From the NCBI RefSeq assembly GCF_013377755.1, contig NZ_JABXWR010000001.1:1499104-1563103 (forward strand): a stretch of DNA of 64,000 nt, in the 5' to 3' direction. Source of the stretch: Methanofollis tationis (GTDB taxonomy: Archaea; Halobacteriota; Methanomicrobia; Methanomicrobiales; Methanofollaceae). Below, in pieces: positions 45,889 through 54,742 of the stretch; the first letter of the stretch is position 1, and every line of letters starts with the position of its first letter. Under the pieces are notes generated by a model. That model did not search any database. It saw only the letters and a program-made list of their open reading frames with translations, and was not told the origin of the DNA. Made by a program: the position numbers and the translations under genes.

Positions 45889-46549
45889 GGGTTACCTCTA
45901 TCTGTACGATATCATTGTCATGCAGTCCAAAGGTCTCGCGCAGGGGAGCCGGCGAGATGATCTCGACGATCTCTTCGGGATAATGGCTCCGTCCGGGCTC
46001 GATGATCGCACCCGGACAGTCACCGATCCGGCACGGAAGGCACCGGGCACTCCCGAACGATCGCCCGTCGGCCTCGAAACCCTCGATCCCGATCCAGACC
46101 AGCCCTTCCAGGCGGCGTTTCACCCTGACGCTTTCGGGGTCGAGACGGACGTTGAGCGTGCCGGGGTAGGCATAAAACCCGAGTTTTTCGAGGAATTGCT
46201 CACGGTATTGGGGATGATCGATATAGTACCGCCCTTCGCCAAGGCCGCTGATCACCGCCCCTTTGAGGACATAATATCCACCTTCCGGAGAAAATATCCG
46301 CGTATACGCCGAAAACTCATGCCGCAGTTCCTCCTCCCCGGCAGGGGCGACGGCGACGTACTGGCCGTCGGGCCTGACGGTGCGCGTGATCAGTCCTGCC
46401 GCTTCGAGCGCCTTCAGGCGACGCGAGGCCGTCTGCGGGCTGATGTTCAGGGCGTTCCCCAGAGACTGGGAGGACATCCAGGCCGAACTTCGCAGGCCGC
46501 CCATGAGCGCAACGACCTTCAGACACTGGAGATCTCCTGCATCCATCAT
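45881..46549 (-). CDS. ribK: CTP-dependent riboflavin kinase with N-terminal HTH (RbkR type)
   Basis: A 222-residue two-domain protein. Residues 1-90 are a winged HTH (SLGNALNISPQTASRRLKAL). The rest is an archaeal CTP:riboflavin kinase (GGYYVLKGAVISGLGEG, FYAYPGTLNVRLDPES, CRIGDCPGAIIEPGRSHY). RbkR proteins of this architecture phosphorylate riboflavin to FMN and also repress riboflavin genes. ATG 46549 (46546 possible) is 27 bp after a TATA box, so the message is leaderless. It forms an operon with ribB, fitting autoregulation. Confidence 0.93.
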   Translation of the reverse strand: MMDAGDLQCLKVVALMGGLRSSAWMSSQSLGNALNISPQTASRRLKALEAAGLITRTVRPDGQYVAVAPAGEEELRHEFSAYTRIFSPEGGYYVLKGAVISGLGEGRYYIDHPQYREQFLEKLGFYAYPGTLNVRLDPESVRVKRRLEGLVWIGIEGFEADGRSFGSARCLPCRIGDCPGAIIEPGRSHYPEEIVEIISPAPLRETFGLHDNDIVQIEVTHD

Positions 46550-46572
46550 ACATACCACAATTGAGATGCATC

Positions 46573-46580
46573 CTATATAT
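46573..46580 (-). promoter_or_regulatory. TATA box of ribK-ribB
   Basis: ATATATAG on the minus strand, about 27 bp before ATG 46549. Confidence 0.5.
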
Positions 46581-46625
46581 GAGTTATCACCTCGACTTCG
46601 TAGATTGTCGATGAGGCATTCGTTA

Positions 46626-46634
46626 ATTATTTAA
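46626..46634 (+). promoter_or_regulatory. TATA box of HTH regulator/mevalonate operon
   Basis: ATTATTTAAT, about 28 bp before ATG 46659; leaderless placement. Confidence 0.45.
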
Positions 46635-46658
46635 TGTGCCCGGTCAACATCTACATCC

Positions 46659-47372
46659 ATGAACTCCGAATTGCGTAAGCAGCTTGCTGAGAAGATGGCA
46701 GGTGAGATTACGCTCTCGGACTCGCCGGGGAAAGCGCTGAAAAAATGGCGGATGAGTTTCGGCATCCCGCAGGGGACGCTCTCAGAGAGGCTCGGCGTCT
46801 CCCCCTCAGTCATCTCAGACTACGAGGGTGGGCGGCGCAAAAGCCCCGGAACCGCCGTTGTCGGAAAAATCGTCGATACGATTCTCTCGATCGACGAGGA
46901 GAACGGCGGCAAATACATCCAGCGATTTTCCAGGATCCTGTACAACCAGTTCGACAACGACGACGTCATCTATGACATGCACGATTACGCAGGCCCGGTT
47001 CTTCTTCCGGCTTTTGCCGAAGCGGTGGATGCACAACCCCTCTGTGGTTCGCTCGACCTCTCGATCTTCGGCTACACGGTGGTGAACAGCCTCAATGCGA
47101 TCCTGCAGCTCTCGGCAAACGAGTTCAACCGCATCTACGGGTGGAGCACCGAGCGGGCGCTCATCTTCACCAACGTCTCGACCGGAAAGTCCCCCCTCGT
47201 CGCCATCAGGGTGACACCTTTCAAGCCCCGTTGCGTGATCCTGCAGGGGCTGGATATCGAGCACGTCCACCCGCTGGTCAAACGCCTCGCCGAAACCGAC
47301 CGGATCACGGTACTCTGCACGTCTATGGACGTCGATACGATTGTGAGCACTTTGAGGGAGAAAGAATGGTAG
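46659..47372 (+). CDS. Archaeal Cro/CI-type transcriptional regulator (COG1709)
   Basis: A 237-residue protein with a Cro/CI HTH at about 28-65 ([31 protein letters not shown]). The C-terminal domain (about 100-237) is family-specific ([34 protein letters not shown]). Members commonly sit next to HMG-CoA synthase in methanogens, so control of mevalonate synthesis is a reasonable inference. Its stop overlaps the HMG-CoA synthase start by 7 bp. Confidence 0.88.
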   Translation: MNSELRKQLAEKMAGEITLSDSPGKALKKWRMSFGIPQGTLSERLGVSPSVISDYEGGRRKSPGTAVVGKIVDTILSIDEENGGKYIQRFSRILYNQFDNDDVIYDMHDYAGPVLLPAFAEAVDAQPLCGSLDLSIFGYTVVNSLNAILQLSANEFNRIYGWSTERALIFTNVSTGKSPLVAIRVTPFKPRCVILQGLDIEHVHPLVKRLAETDRITVLCTSMDVDTIVSTLREKEW

Positions 47373-48421
47373 GCATCATAACCTATGGGGCATATATCCC
47401 CAGATACCGGATAAAACTCGAGGAGATCGCCCGTGTCTGGGGCGACAACGCCGCAGACATCACCGGCGGCCTTGGCGTGCGGGAGAAGTCGCTCCCGGAC
47501 ATGGACGAGGACACGGCGACGATCGCCGTTGAGGCGGCGCGCAACGCCCTCCTCAGGAGAGATCTCGACCGCGACGCCATCGGGGCGATCTACGTCGGCT
47601 CCGAGTCCCACCCCTACGCCGTCAAGCCGACGGCGGCAACCGTCGGGGCGGCGATCATGGCCACCCCGGTGATGACCGCCGCAGACTACGAGTTCGCCTG
47701 CAAGGCGGGCACAGCGGCCATGCAGACCTGCATGGGCCTTGTCGGAAGCGGCATGGTAAAATATGGCGTTGCAATCGGCGCCGATGTGGCACAGGGAGCG
47801 CCAGGCGACGCCCTGGAGTACACGGCCGCCGCCGGCGGGGCCGCGATGATCATCGGCAACGACGACCCTATCGCCGAGATTAACCGGACCTGCTCGTTTA
47901 CCACCGACACCCCGGACTTCTGGCGCCGCGAAGGGCAGGCATACCCCCGCCACGGCGGACGGTTCACCGGTGACCCGGGCTACTTCAAGCACGTGCAGGG
48001 AGCGGCCAGGATGATGCTCGAACAGGCCGGCACGAAACCTTCAGACTACGACTACGCCATCTTCCACCAGCCCAACGCCAAGTTCCCCCAGCGGGTTGCA
48101 GGAATGCTCGGCTTTACGAAGGAGCAGATCAAGCCTGGCCTGGTCGTGCCGCGCCTTGGAAACACCTATTCGGGTGCTTCGATGGTCGGGCTCGCCGCAA
48201 CCCTCGACGTGGCAAAACCCGGCGACCGGATCTTCGTCACCTCCTTCGGCTCGGGCGCCGGGTCCGACGCCTTCGATATCACGGTCACCGACCATATCCT
48301 CGACGAAGCGGTCTTCAACCGTGGGGCCGCCCCCTCGGTGGAGGGGCTCCTCGCAAACCCGATCTATGTCGATTATGCCAGGTACGCCAAACACAAAGGT
48401 AAGATCATGGTGCAAAAATGA
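47366..48421 (+). CDS. hmgcs: Hydroxymethylglutaryl-CoA synthase
   Basis: A 351-residue archaeal HMG-CoA synthase that joins acetyl-CoA and acetoacetyl-CoA for the mevalonate route to isoprenoid membrane lipids. Catalytic Cys is in [14 protein letters not shown], the Glu near [17 protein letters not shown], and the His in [13 protein letters not shown]. It overlaps the thiolase gene by 4 bp (ATGA). Confidence 0.95.
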   Translation: MVGIITYGAYIPRYRIKLEEIARVWGDNAADITGGLGVREKSLPDMDEDTATIAVEAARNALLRRDLDRDAIGAIYVGSESHPYAVKPTAATVGAAIMATPVMTAADYEFACKAGTAAMQTCMGLVGSGMVKYGVAIGADVAQGAPGDALEYTAAAGGAAMIIGNDDPIAEINRTCSFTTDTPDFWRREGQAYPRHGGRFTGDPGYFKHVQGAARMMLEQAGTKPSDYDYAIFHQPNAKFPQRVAGMLGFTKEQIKPGLVVPRLGNTYSGASMVGLAATLDVAKPGDRIFVTSFGSGAGSDAFDITVTDHILDEAVFNRGAAPSVEGLLANPIYVDYARYAKHKGKIMVQK

Positions 48422-49584
48422 GAGACGTGGCAGTCATAGGAGTGGGCTGCACCAATTTCGGTGAATGGTGGGACCGCTCCTTCAGGAACCTCTTTGTTGA
48501 GGCAGGCGTCATGGCAATCGAGGACGCAAACCTCGCGGGCGAGCAGATCGACGCCATGTACGTCGGTAACATGAGCGCAGGGCGCTTTATCGAGCAGGAA
48601 CACATCGGCGCCCTGATCGCCGATTACTCCGGGCTTGCGACCGATAACATCCCGGCAACCCGCGTCGAGGCCGCATGCGCATCGGGCGGTCTCGCCTTCC
48701 GCGAGGCCGTAATCTCGGTCGCCAGCGGGATGACGAACATCGCCGTCGCCGCCGGCGTCGAGAAAATGACCGACGTGGACACCAGCCTCTCCACCGACGC
48801 CCTTGCGGCGGCGGCAGACCGCGAGTGGGAAGGCTTTGTCGGAGCGACCTTCCCCGGGCTGTATGCGATGATCGCAACAGATTACATGCACCGCTACCCC
48901 CTCACCCGGGAGCATCTCGCCCAGGTGGCGATAAAGAACCACTACAACGGCGCCAGAAACCCGATCGCACAGTTCCAGAAAGAGATCACCCTGGACACGG
49001 TGCTGAACTCCACGATGGTCGCCGACCCCCTGCGGCTCTTCGACTGTTCACCGATCACCGATGGGGCCGCCGCCGTGGTCGTCGCACCCCTGGAGATGGC
49101 GAAGAAGTTCACCGACACCCCGATCAAGGTGCTCGCAACCGCACAGGCGAGCGACACGATCGCCCTCCACGACCGCCGGGACGTCTCGACCCTCGACGCC
49201 ACCGTTGCCGCCGGGAACCGGGCGTTCAAGATGGCCGGACTCGAGCGCAAAGACATTGACTTCGTGGAGGTCCACGACTGCTTCACGATCGCCGAAATCT
49301 GCGCCATCGAAGACCTCGGGTTCTGCAAGAAGGGCGAGGCCGGACGGCTTACCGCCGAGGGCTATACCGCCCTCGACGGCAACCTGCCGGTGAACACCTC
49401 GGGCGGGCTGAAGGCCTGCGGCCACCCGGTCGGGGCCACCGGGATCAAGCAGGTCTATGAGGCCGTGCTCCAGCTCCGCGGCGAGGCCGGAAAGCGGCAG
49501 GTCGCCGGGGCCGAGATCGGTATGACGCACAACGTCGGCGGGACCGGTGCGACGGTCGCCGCCCATATCTTCGGGAGGACCTGA
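48418..49584 (+). CDS. Acetyl-CoA acetyltransferase (thiolase)
   Basis: A 388-residue archaeal thiolase condensing two acetyl-CoA to acetoacetyl-CoA. Nucleophilic Cys in [12 protein letters not shown], His in [10 protein letters not shown], and the C-terminal [17 protein letters not shown] with the second Cys. In archaea this enzyme, HMG-CoA synthase and a DUF35 protein form one complex that channels the intermediate; the overlapping gene order here matches that. Confidence 0.95.
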   Translation: MRDVAVIGVGCTNFGEWWDRSFRNLFVEAGVMAIEDANLAGEQIDAMYVGNMSAGRFIEQEHIGALIADYSGLATDNIPATRVEAACASGGLAFREAVISVASGMTNIAVAAGVEKMTDVDTSLSTDALAAAADREWEGFVGATFPGLYAMIATDYMHRYPLTREHLAQVAIKNHYNGARNPIAQFQKEITLDTVLNSTMVADPLRLFDCSPITDGAAAVVVAPLEMAKKFTDTPIKVLATAQASDTIALHDRRDVSTLDATVAAGNRAFKMAGLERKDIDFVEVHDCFTIAEICAIEDLGFCKKGEAGRLTAEGYTALDGNLPVNTSGGLKACGHPVGATGIKQVYEAVLQLRGEAGKRQVAGAEIGMTHNVGGTGATVAAHIFGRT

Positions 49585-49585
49585 A

Positions 49586-49978
49586 ATGTCGGTACCACGT
49601 TTCTGGAGAAAGATCCCTCAGCGCTACAACCTGGAGGGGACGCACTGCGAGGTCTGCGGCAGGTATTTCTTCCCGCCGCGGAACCTCTGCCCTGACTGCC
49701 GGCGCGACGGCAAGATCGTCGCCCACACCTTCAAGGGCACGGGAAAGATCGTGACCTACTCGGTGATCAGGACGGCAAGCGATCAGTTCTCCGCTCTCAC
49801 CCCGTACGTCCTCGCCATCGTTGAGCTTGAGGAGGGTGCGAGAATGACCGCACAGGTGGTCGTCGAAAACCCGGAGGACGTCTATATCGGCATGCCGGTG
49901 AAGTCAGTCTTTAGACGTCTCGGCACCGACGGAGAGAGCGGCGTCATCTCCTACGGCACGAAGTTTGTACCGGCGTGA
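49586..49978 (+). CDS. DUF35 zinc-ribbon/OB-fold protein of the thiolase-HMG-CoA synthase complex
   Basis: A 130-residue protein. A rubredoxin-like zinc ribbon at about 20-40 (HCEVCGRYFFPPRNLCPDC) precedes an OB-fold (TGKIVTYSVIRTAS, TPYVLAIVELEEGARMTAQ). DUF35 proteins hold thiolase and HMG-CoA synthase together. The start is 1 bp after the thiolase stop. Confidence 0.93.
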   Translation: MSVPRFWRKIPQRYNLEGTHCEVCGRYFFPPRNLCPDCRRDGKIVAHTFKGTGKIVTYSVIRTASDQFSALTPYVLAIVELEEGARMTAQVVVENPEDVYIGMPVKSVFRRLGTDGESGVISYGTKFVPA

Positions 49979-50132
49979 GGCACCCCTCCCCCTCCTTTCA
50001 AGAATACCCCGATTGCCCGTCCGCAAAATACCCCTGCCGCCCCGATACCGCCCGGGGCGGCAGAATCTCTCTTTTTGATGAGTTACACCCTATCCAGGGC
50101 AGACTCTCGCTTTTTCGCCTTCTGTCCGGATC

Positions 50133-50146
50133 TGTCCGGCCGGACA
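50133..50146. promoter_or_regulatory. Perfect 14-bp palindrome upstream of RNase R-type gene
   Basis: TGTCCGGCCGGACA, preceded by a further TGTCCGG at 50123-50129 and followed by a TATA-like GATAATTATG near 50155. It lies at about -40 to -50 from the predicted start; candidate operator. Confidence 0.4.
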
Positions 50147-50195
50147 CATTCCAGAAGATAATTATGCCCCCGGACCGATCTTCCTTCGACCGCCA

Positions 50196-51656
50196 ATGAA
50201 CGACCACACACCCATCGACTTAAAGGCGATCGCATGGGACGCCATGCGGCGATACGGCTTCGAGCCCGGTTTCCCCGATGCCGTCGAGCAGGAGGTCGGC
50301 ACAATCGAGGCCCCGGCAATCCCGGACGGCGTTCCTGACCTCTGCTCCCTCCTCTGGTCGTCCATCGACAACATCGACTCACAGGACCTCGACCAGCTCG
50401 AATACTGCGAACGCGCCCCCCGCGGGGAGATCCTGGTCAGGGTGGCGATCGCCGACGTGGACGTCTGCGTCCCGAAAGAGTCGGCGACCGACCGGCACGC
50501 CGCCCACAACGGCACCTCGGTTTACACCGGCGTCGAAACCTTCCCCATGCTCCCTGACCGTCTCTCGAAAGGGATCACCTCCCTCCTGCCAGGCCCGGGA
50601 CGTCCGGCGATCGTCGTCGAATACACCGTGCTTCCGGACGGAAGCACCAGGCCGGGAAAGGTGTACCGGGCGGTCGTCTGCAACCGGGCGAAGCTCGTCT
50701 ACGAGGAAGTCGGGGACTGGCTGGAAGGTGTTGGAGACCCGCCCGCGATCTTCCGCGACCTCCCCGGCCTGGAGGAGCAGGTTCTCCTCCAGCACGAGGC
50801 CGCCTGCCGCCTGAAAAGATATCGGGCAGAAGAGGGGGCACTCGACCTCGAAACGATCGAAGCCGGACCGGTCATGGAGGGGGGAGCCGTGAAGGACCTC
50901 GTCGTCCAGCGGCAGAACGCGGCGCGGTGCCTGATCGAGGAGTTCATGATCGGGGCGAACGGCGCCACGGTGGCATATCTGGACAGGGCCGGCATTCCCA
51001 TGATCCAGCGGGTCGTCCTGACGCCGAGAAACTGGGACGGGATCGTGGCGGCCGCCGCTGAATACGGAGAACGCCTGCCGGCGAAACCCGACTCGAAAGC
51101 CCTCTCGAAATTCCTTGACCGGCGAAAAAAGGCCGACCCTGACCGCTTCCCCGACCTCTCCCTGACGATCGTGAAACTGATCGGGCCGGGGATCTACCTC
51201 CCCCTCGATCCCGGCGAACCGCCCTACGGCCATTTCGGCCTCGCGATCACCGACTACACCCACGGCACCGCCCCGAACCGGCGCTACGTCGACCTCATCA
51301 TCCAGCGGCTCTTAAAGTCCGCCCTCTCCGGAGAGGACTGCCCCTATACCCGCGAGGACCTGGAGGACCTCGCCGCATGGCTGACCGACCGGGAAAAGGC
51401 ATCGCAGAAGGTGGAGCGCTTCATGCGAAAGGCGGCGGCCGCGGTGCTGCTCCAGGACCGGATCGGCGAGACCTTCGAGGCGCTGGTCACCGGCGCCTCA
51501 GAGAAAGGAACCTATGTCAGGCTCACCGCTCCCCCGGTCGAAGGGCGGGTCATGCAGGGGGAGGGCGGCCTCTTCGTCGGGAAGCAGGTCCGCGTCCGCC
51601 TGATGAAGACAGACCCATACAACGGCTACATCGACTTCGCGTGCATCGGGCGGTGA
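50196..51656 (+). CDS. rnr: RNase II/RNase R family (RNB) exoribonuclease
   Basis: A 486-residue RNB-domain protein. The catalytic Asp cluster is in DNIDSQDLDQLEYCE and VAIADVDVCVPKES. The domain continues with MLPDRLSKGITSLLPG, GPGIYLPLDPGEPPYGHFGL and AITDYTHGTAPNRRYVDLI. A short C-terminal S1/OB-like part (FEALVTGASEKGTYVRL) follows. N-terminal cold-shock domains of bacterial RNase R are missing. It is expected to degrade RNA 3' to 5'. RNB enzymes are patchy in archaea, which mostly use the exosome. Confidence 0.92.
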   Translation: MNDHTPIDLKAIAWDAMRRYGFEPGFPDAVEQEVGTIEAPAIPDGVPDLCSLLWSSIDNIDSQDLDQLEYCERAPRGEILVRVAIADVDVCVPKESATDRHAAHNGTSVYTGVETFPMLPDRLSKGITSLLPGPGRPAIVVEYTVLPDGSTRPGKVYRAVVCNRAKLVYEEVGDWLEGVGDPPAIFRDLPGLEEQVLLQHEAACRLKRYRAEEGALDLETIEAGPVMEGGAVKDLVVQRQNAARCLIEEFMIGANGATVAYLDRAGIPMIQRVVLTPRNWDGIVAAAAEYGERLPAKPDSKALSKFLDRRKKADPDRFPDLSLTIVKLIGPGIYLPLDPGEPPYGHFGLAITDYTHGTAPNRRYVDLIIQRLLKSALSGEDCPYTREDLEDLAAWLTDREKASQKVERFMRKAAAAVLLQDRIGETFEALVTGASEKGTYVRLTAPPVEGRVMQGEGGLFVGKQVRVRLMKTDPYNGYIDFACIGR

Positions 51657-51663
51657 AAATCCG

Positions 51664-51930
51664 TCAGCCCATCACGCACACGACGCAGATCGCGATCTCC
51701 AGCACCGTGAACCCCGCGATCTCCCCCCAGACAAAACCGTCAGGGAGACCGTCGATCCGCAGCCAGATCAGGATGATCCCCGCGGTCATCAGAAAGATGA
51801 GGGCGTTTAAGACGGCAAGAAGGGGCGCCGCCGCCGTGAAGAGGAGAGCGAGCGTTCCGGCAAGCCCGAGCAGCAGCCCGGTGGAGATGCCCATGACGGC
51901 GAGACCTTTCTTCGGGGAGGCGTCTATCAT
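51664..51930 (-). CDS. Small membrane protein, unknown
   Basis: An 88-residue protein with three likely membrane segments (GISTGLLLGLAGTLALLF, LLAVLNALIFLMTAGIILIW, IAGFTVLEIAICVVCVMG). ATG 51930 gives a charged N terminus (MIDASPKKG) before the first segment; the frame is open upstream without coding character. It is convergent with the RNase gene. No known motif. Confidence 0.7.
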   Translation of the reverse strand: MIDASPKKGLAVMGISTGLLLGLAGTLALLFTAAAPLLAVLNALIFLMTAGIILIWLRIDGLPDGFVWGEIAGFTVLEIAICVVCVMG

Positions 51931-52104
51931 CCTGTGCCATCTTTGGCCCTTCCAGAGATTAAGGTTGTGAAAGGTGTTTCGAACCTCTCCTGGCAGGATG
52001 CAGACCTGCGGGCCCCATACCTCCGAATGCTCACCGCATCGCCCGGGTGCACGGCGGCCCCGCGGCATATCGACATAATGCCAGAGGAACGTCGCCGGAC
52101 AAAA

Positions 52105-52125
52105 TAAATATACATATATAATACA
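52105..52125 (+). promoter_or_regulatory. TATA-rich promoter of the twice-interrupted gene
   Basis: AAATATACATATATAATAC stretch about 30-45 bp before GTG 52153. Confidence 0.45.
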
Positions 52126-52152
52126 TCGATTTTACCCTCTGCCGGGAAGCGT

Positions 52153-52302
52153 GTGAACGACGCAGAGTATTGCGGCATCCGGAACAATCATCGCGATTAC
52201 GGAGATTCAAACCATATTTTCCGGGATGAGGGGTCGTACCCTCGAAAAATTTATTTTTTTCAGAAGGCAGCGAACCGGCCTGATCATGAGGGAGATGACT
52301 GC
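52153..52302 (+). pseudogene. N-terminal fragment of twice-interrupted gene
   Basis: 50 codons from the GTG, reading VNDAEYCGIRNNHRDYGDSN and ending in the Asp-Cys encoded by the GACTGC target site of the IS1634-like element. Confidence 0.6.
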
Positions 52303-53991
52303 CCTGACTTCCCGAAAATTAAGCACATAGTCCCAACCTCTCAAGGATCGCCCTCTGCCTCCGCGAAATCTCCGTCACCATGATCTCGCCATTGGCAAGC
52401 TTGATCTTCTTGATCTTGGCCAGTTCCAGCAGCATCCCCTCAAGCGTATAGTCCTCCATCAGCCCCGTTTCCTTCATCCACTTCAACAACCGCATCCTCA
52501 GGATCAGGCTGATGAAGGTCACAAACAGAAATCCCTTCATCGAAGACTCGTTCTTCGCGTTGAGGGGCATCACCTGAATGTCCTGTTTCAACGTTCGGAA
52601 CGCCTTCTCCACCGCGTCGCGCTCCCGGTACACCGTGAGACATTCCTGCCAGTCGAGCGAACTGTGGGCGAGGATGATCTGTTTTCCCATTCGGTTTACC
52701 CGCTGCGAGACCGCATTCTTCCGGATCTCAACCTGGAATCGGTTGTCGACCACCTGCCATGAAAAGTAGTTCGCCATCTTTCCCGCCCGCTCCTTGAATA
52801 CTTCTTCAGGCCTGCGCCACCCGGGAATCCGACTCGATTCGAGTTTCGCTTTAAGGTCATGCAGGCGAATGTAGAACAGGTTGCGTTCCGTCTGCTCTCG
52901 TTTCAGATCATAATAGCAGAATCCAAAAACCACACTTCCCTGAATCGTCAGGGTAACGGGTTTCACGAAGATCGGATCCTGCTGATATATCTGCAGGTAC
53001 TGCGGGCTTTCGAGATCCCGCTGTGCTTCCGTCAGCACTTCCTTCACCTGTTTGAGGGTGAGTGGGGCTGGAATGACAAAGGATATCTCTTCCTGAAGGA
53101 GTTCCTCCAGGTTTCCCTGGCTGAAAAATCCGCGATCCAGGACCATGGTATAATTGTGGATGCCATGCGCGCCGAGCCTGTGGACGGTGTTCTTCAGCGT
53201 GACAACGTCGACGATGCTGCCGGGATAGATATCGTACATGACCGGAATCGCATGCTCGGTGTCGAAGATGAGTGAGAAGTTGATCTGCGGCAGGTCCAGG
53301 CCGTCTCGATTATAGCCGTGTTCGAGGAGCGGGATGAGCCGGGAGTAACTTGACAGGCTGGTGATGTCGTAGATCAGGGTTGAGTCGGTACCGATGCCCC
53401 TGAGGAGGGAGGTCATGAAAGCGTCGGGAACGCCGCTTTCACCGATTTCGAAGAGGAGTTCGCTGATCCGCTGGCTGGAGAGGGGGAGGTCCGGTTTTGT
53501 CAGGAAGAGGGAGGTATCTTCGTACCACGACGCGACCAGGTGCATGGCCAGCGGCCGCACGACCCGGTTCATGGAGAGTGCTAAAATGACGTTTGTTTCG
53601 ATCTCGCTTGTCAATGATGAGAGATAATCGTCCAGGTGAAGGTCCTTGATGATTGCCAGGAGAGGCAGAAACGGACCGTGAGAATAGGCGTTTGTGGGGA
53701 CGGAGGCGATGGATGCACCGGCGGTTTCGGTCCGTACTTTGACGGGTTTTCCGTCGATGTTTTTCCCGAGATATCGGGATTTGTGCCGGATCTGCTTTGT
53801 TTCGGGGTCGTAGTAGGGGGTGTCTTCGTACCAGTACTCCTTCCCTTTGATACGTTTGATCCGGGTGAGGGGTTTCATATGCTTAATTAATAAGCGCATT
53901 ATAGATATTAAAATCTTTTGATTGGTGGGGCGAACGAAGAATAGAGGAGTTAAAATACAATTATAATGCGCTTAAAAAACGGGAACTCAGG
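52303..53991 (-). mobile_element. IS1634-family insertion sequence
   Basis: 1689 bp. The ends CCTGACTTCCCGAAAATT and (inward from the right) CCTGAGTTCCCGTTTTTT continue as TTAAGC(A/G)CAT, about 20 of 26 matching. A 6-bp target duplication GACTGC flanks it (52297-52302 and 53992-53997). One transposase gene on the minus strand. Duplication length and protein type fit IS1634. Confidence 0.9.
52319..53878 (-). CDS. IS1634-family transposase
   Basis: A 519-residue DDE transposase (ATG 53878; an upstream start at 53899 would add 7 residues). Core: first Asp in STLIYDITSLSS, second in TMVLDRGFFSQGN, and Glu in YRERDAVEKAFRTLKQ, with a long insert between the last two as in the IS4 superfamily. The frame is complete, so the element may be active. 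The stop lies 16 bp inside the left end. A 13-bp inverted repeat of the inner terminal sequence flanks its start region (53891-53903 and 53962-53974). Confidence 0.93.
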   Translation of the reverse strand: MKPLTRIKRIKGKEYWYEDTPYYDPETKQIRHKSRYLGKNIDGKPVKVRTETAGASIASVPTNAYSHGPFLPLLAIIKDLHLDDYLSSLTSEIETNVILALSMNRVVRPLAMHLVASWYEDTSLFLTKPDLPLSSQRISELLFEIGESGVPDAFMTSLLRGIGTDSTLIYDITSLSSYSRLIPLLEHGYNRDGLDLPQINFSLIFDTEHAIPVMYDIYPGSIVDVVTLKNTVHRLGAHGIHNYTMVLDRGFFSQGNLEELLQEEISFVIPAPLTLKQVKEVLTEAQRDLESPQYLQIYQQDPIFVKPVTLTIQGSVVFGFCYYDLKREQTERNLFYIRLHDLKAKLESSRIPGWRRPEEVFKERAGKMANYFSWQVVDNRFQVEIRKNAVSQRVNRMGKQIILAHSSLDWQECLTVYRERDAVEKAFRTLKQDIQVMPLNAKNESSMKGFLFVTFISLILRMRLLKWMKETGLMEDYTLEGMLLELAKIKKIKLANGEIMVTEISRRQRAILERLGLCA

Positions 53992-53997
53992 GACTGC

Positions 53998-54742
53998 CTG
54001 ATACGGGATGAGATAGCGGTAGATCCTAAAATACACACCCTGATAGAGTTTTTTGAGTCGAGAGCGCTCGGAGAGCGGCGCGCCTTCGACGAGGTGCGGC
54101 CAAGGATCGCCGGGGTCAAAAAATGGATCCTGGAGATCCTGAGCGATCCCGGCTACCACAGGGAGTCCCGCATAGAGGATCTGATCGACGCCTTCCGCTC
54201 CCACCTCTCCACCACATCCAGAGCGAAGGACAGAAACATCGTCGGGATCCTCCTCCTGAATAACACCATATTGCTGGTCCACTGCAAAAAAGCCCCATCC
54301 CTCGTAGAAACGCCCGAAGGGATCATCACCGCGCAGCAGATCCTCTCCTCGGAGAATGTGCTGAGGGCGGTGATCATCAAAGATATCGACGCAAAACTCT
54401 TTTTTTCGGCCTACGAAAAATCCGCCAGATGGAGCATGGGCCACGCCCGGTTCTGGGGGATAGACCCGCACCAGGTGACCTGGGATCAGATCGGCGAGAT
54501 CAGCCTGACCGTCGAGATCGAAGGGTTCGCCGTCCCGGTCCAGGTGCCGCTGGAACCCCGGGACCTCGACGAACTTATCCGGACAGGGCGGATCGCGGCC
54601 GGGGGTGAGATCGTCATGGGAGAGACGCGGGGTAGGATCACAAAAGGAAGGATATTCAGAACAGAAATAGGCTTCCGGGAATTTTATGACGATTACATCG
54701 CCCGGAAGGAGGATCTGCAGGAGCACCGGAGAACATTCGGGG
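53998..54742 (+). pseudogene. Middle fragment of twice-interrupted gene
   Basis: 248 codons plus one base between the two elements (the reading frame is also open leftward through the IS end, and a GTG at 54094 could start a partial product). Includes ESRIEDLIDAFRSHLSTTSR and GEIVMGETRGRITKGRIF. It ends in GGGG (54739-54742), the IS5 target site. Confidence 0.7.

Noticed and set aside
49975..50199. 74-codon frame between the DUF35 and RNase genes
   Set aside because: It crosses a promoter with a palindrome and ends at the RNase start; no coding character.
52286..52302. ATG at 52286 as the start of the interrupted gene
   Set aside because: In the restored sequence this frame meets a stop after six codons; the GTG frame at 52153 continues through both junctions.
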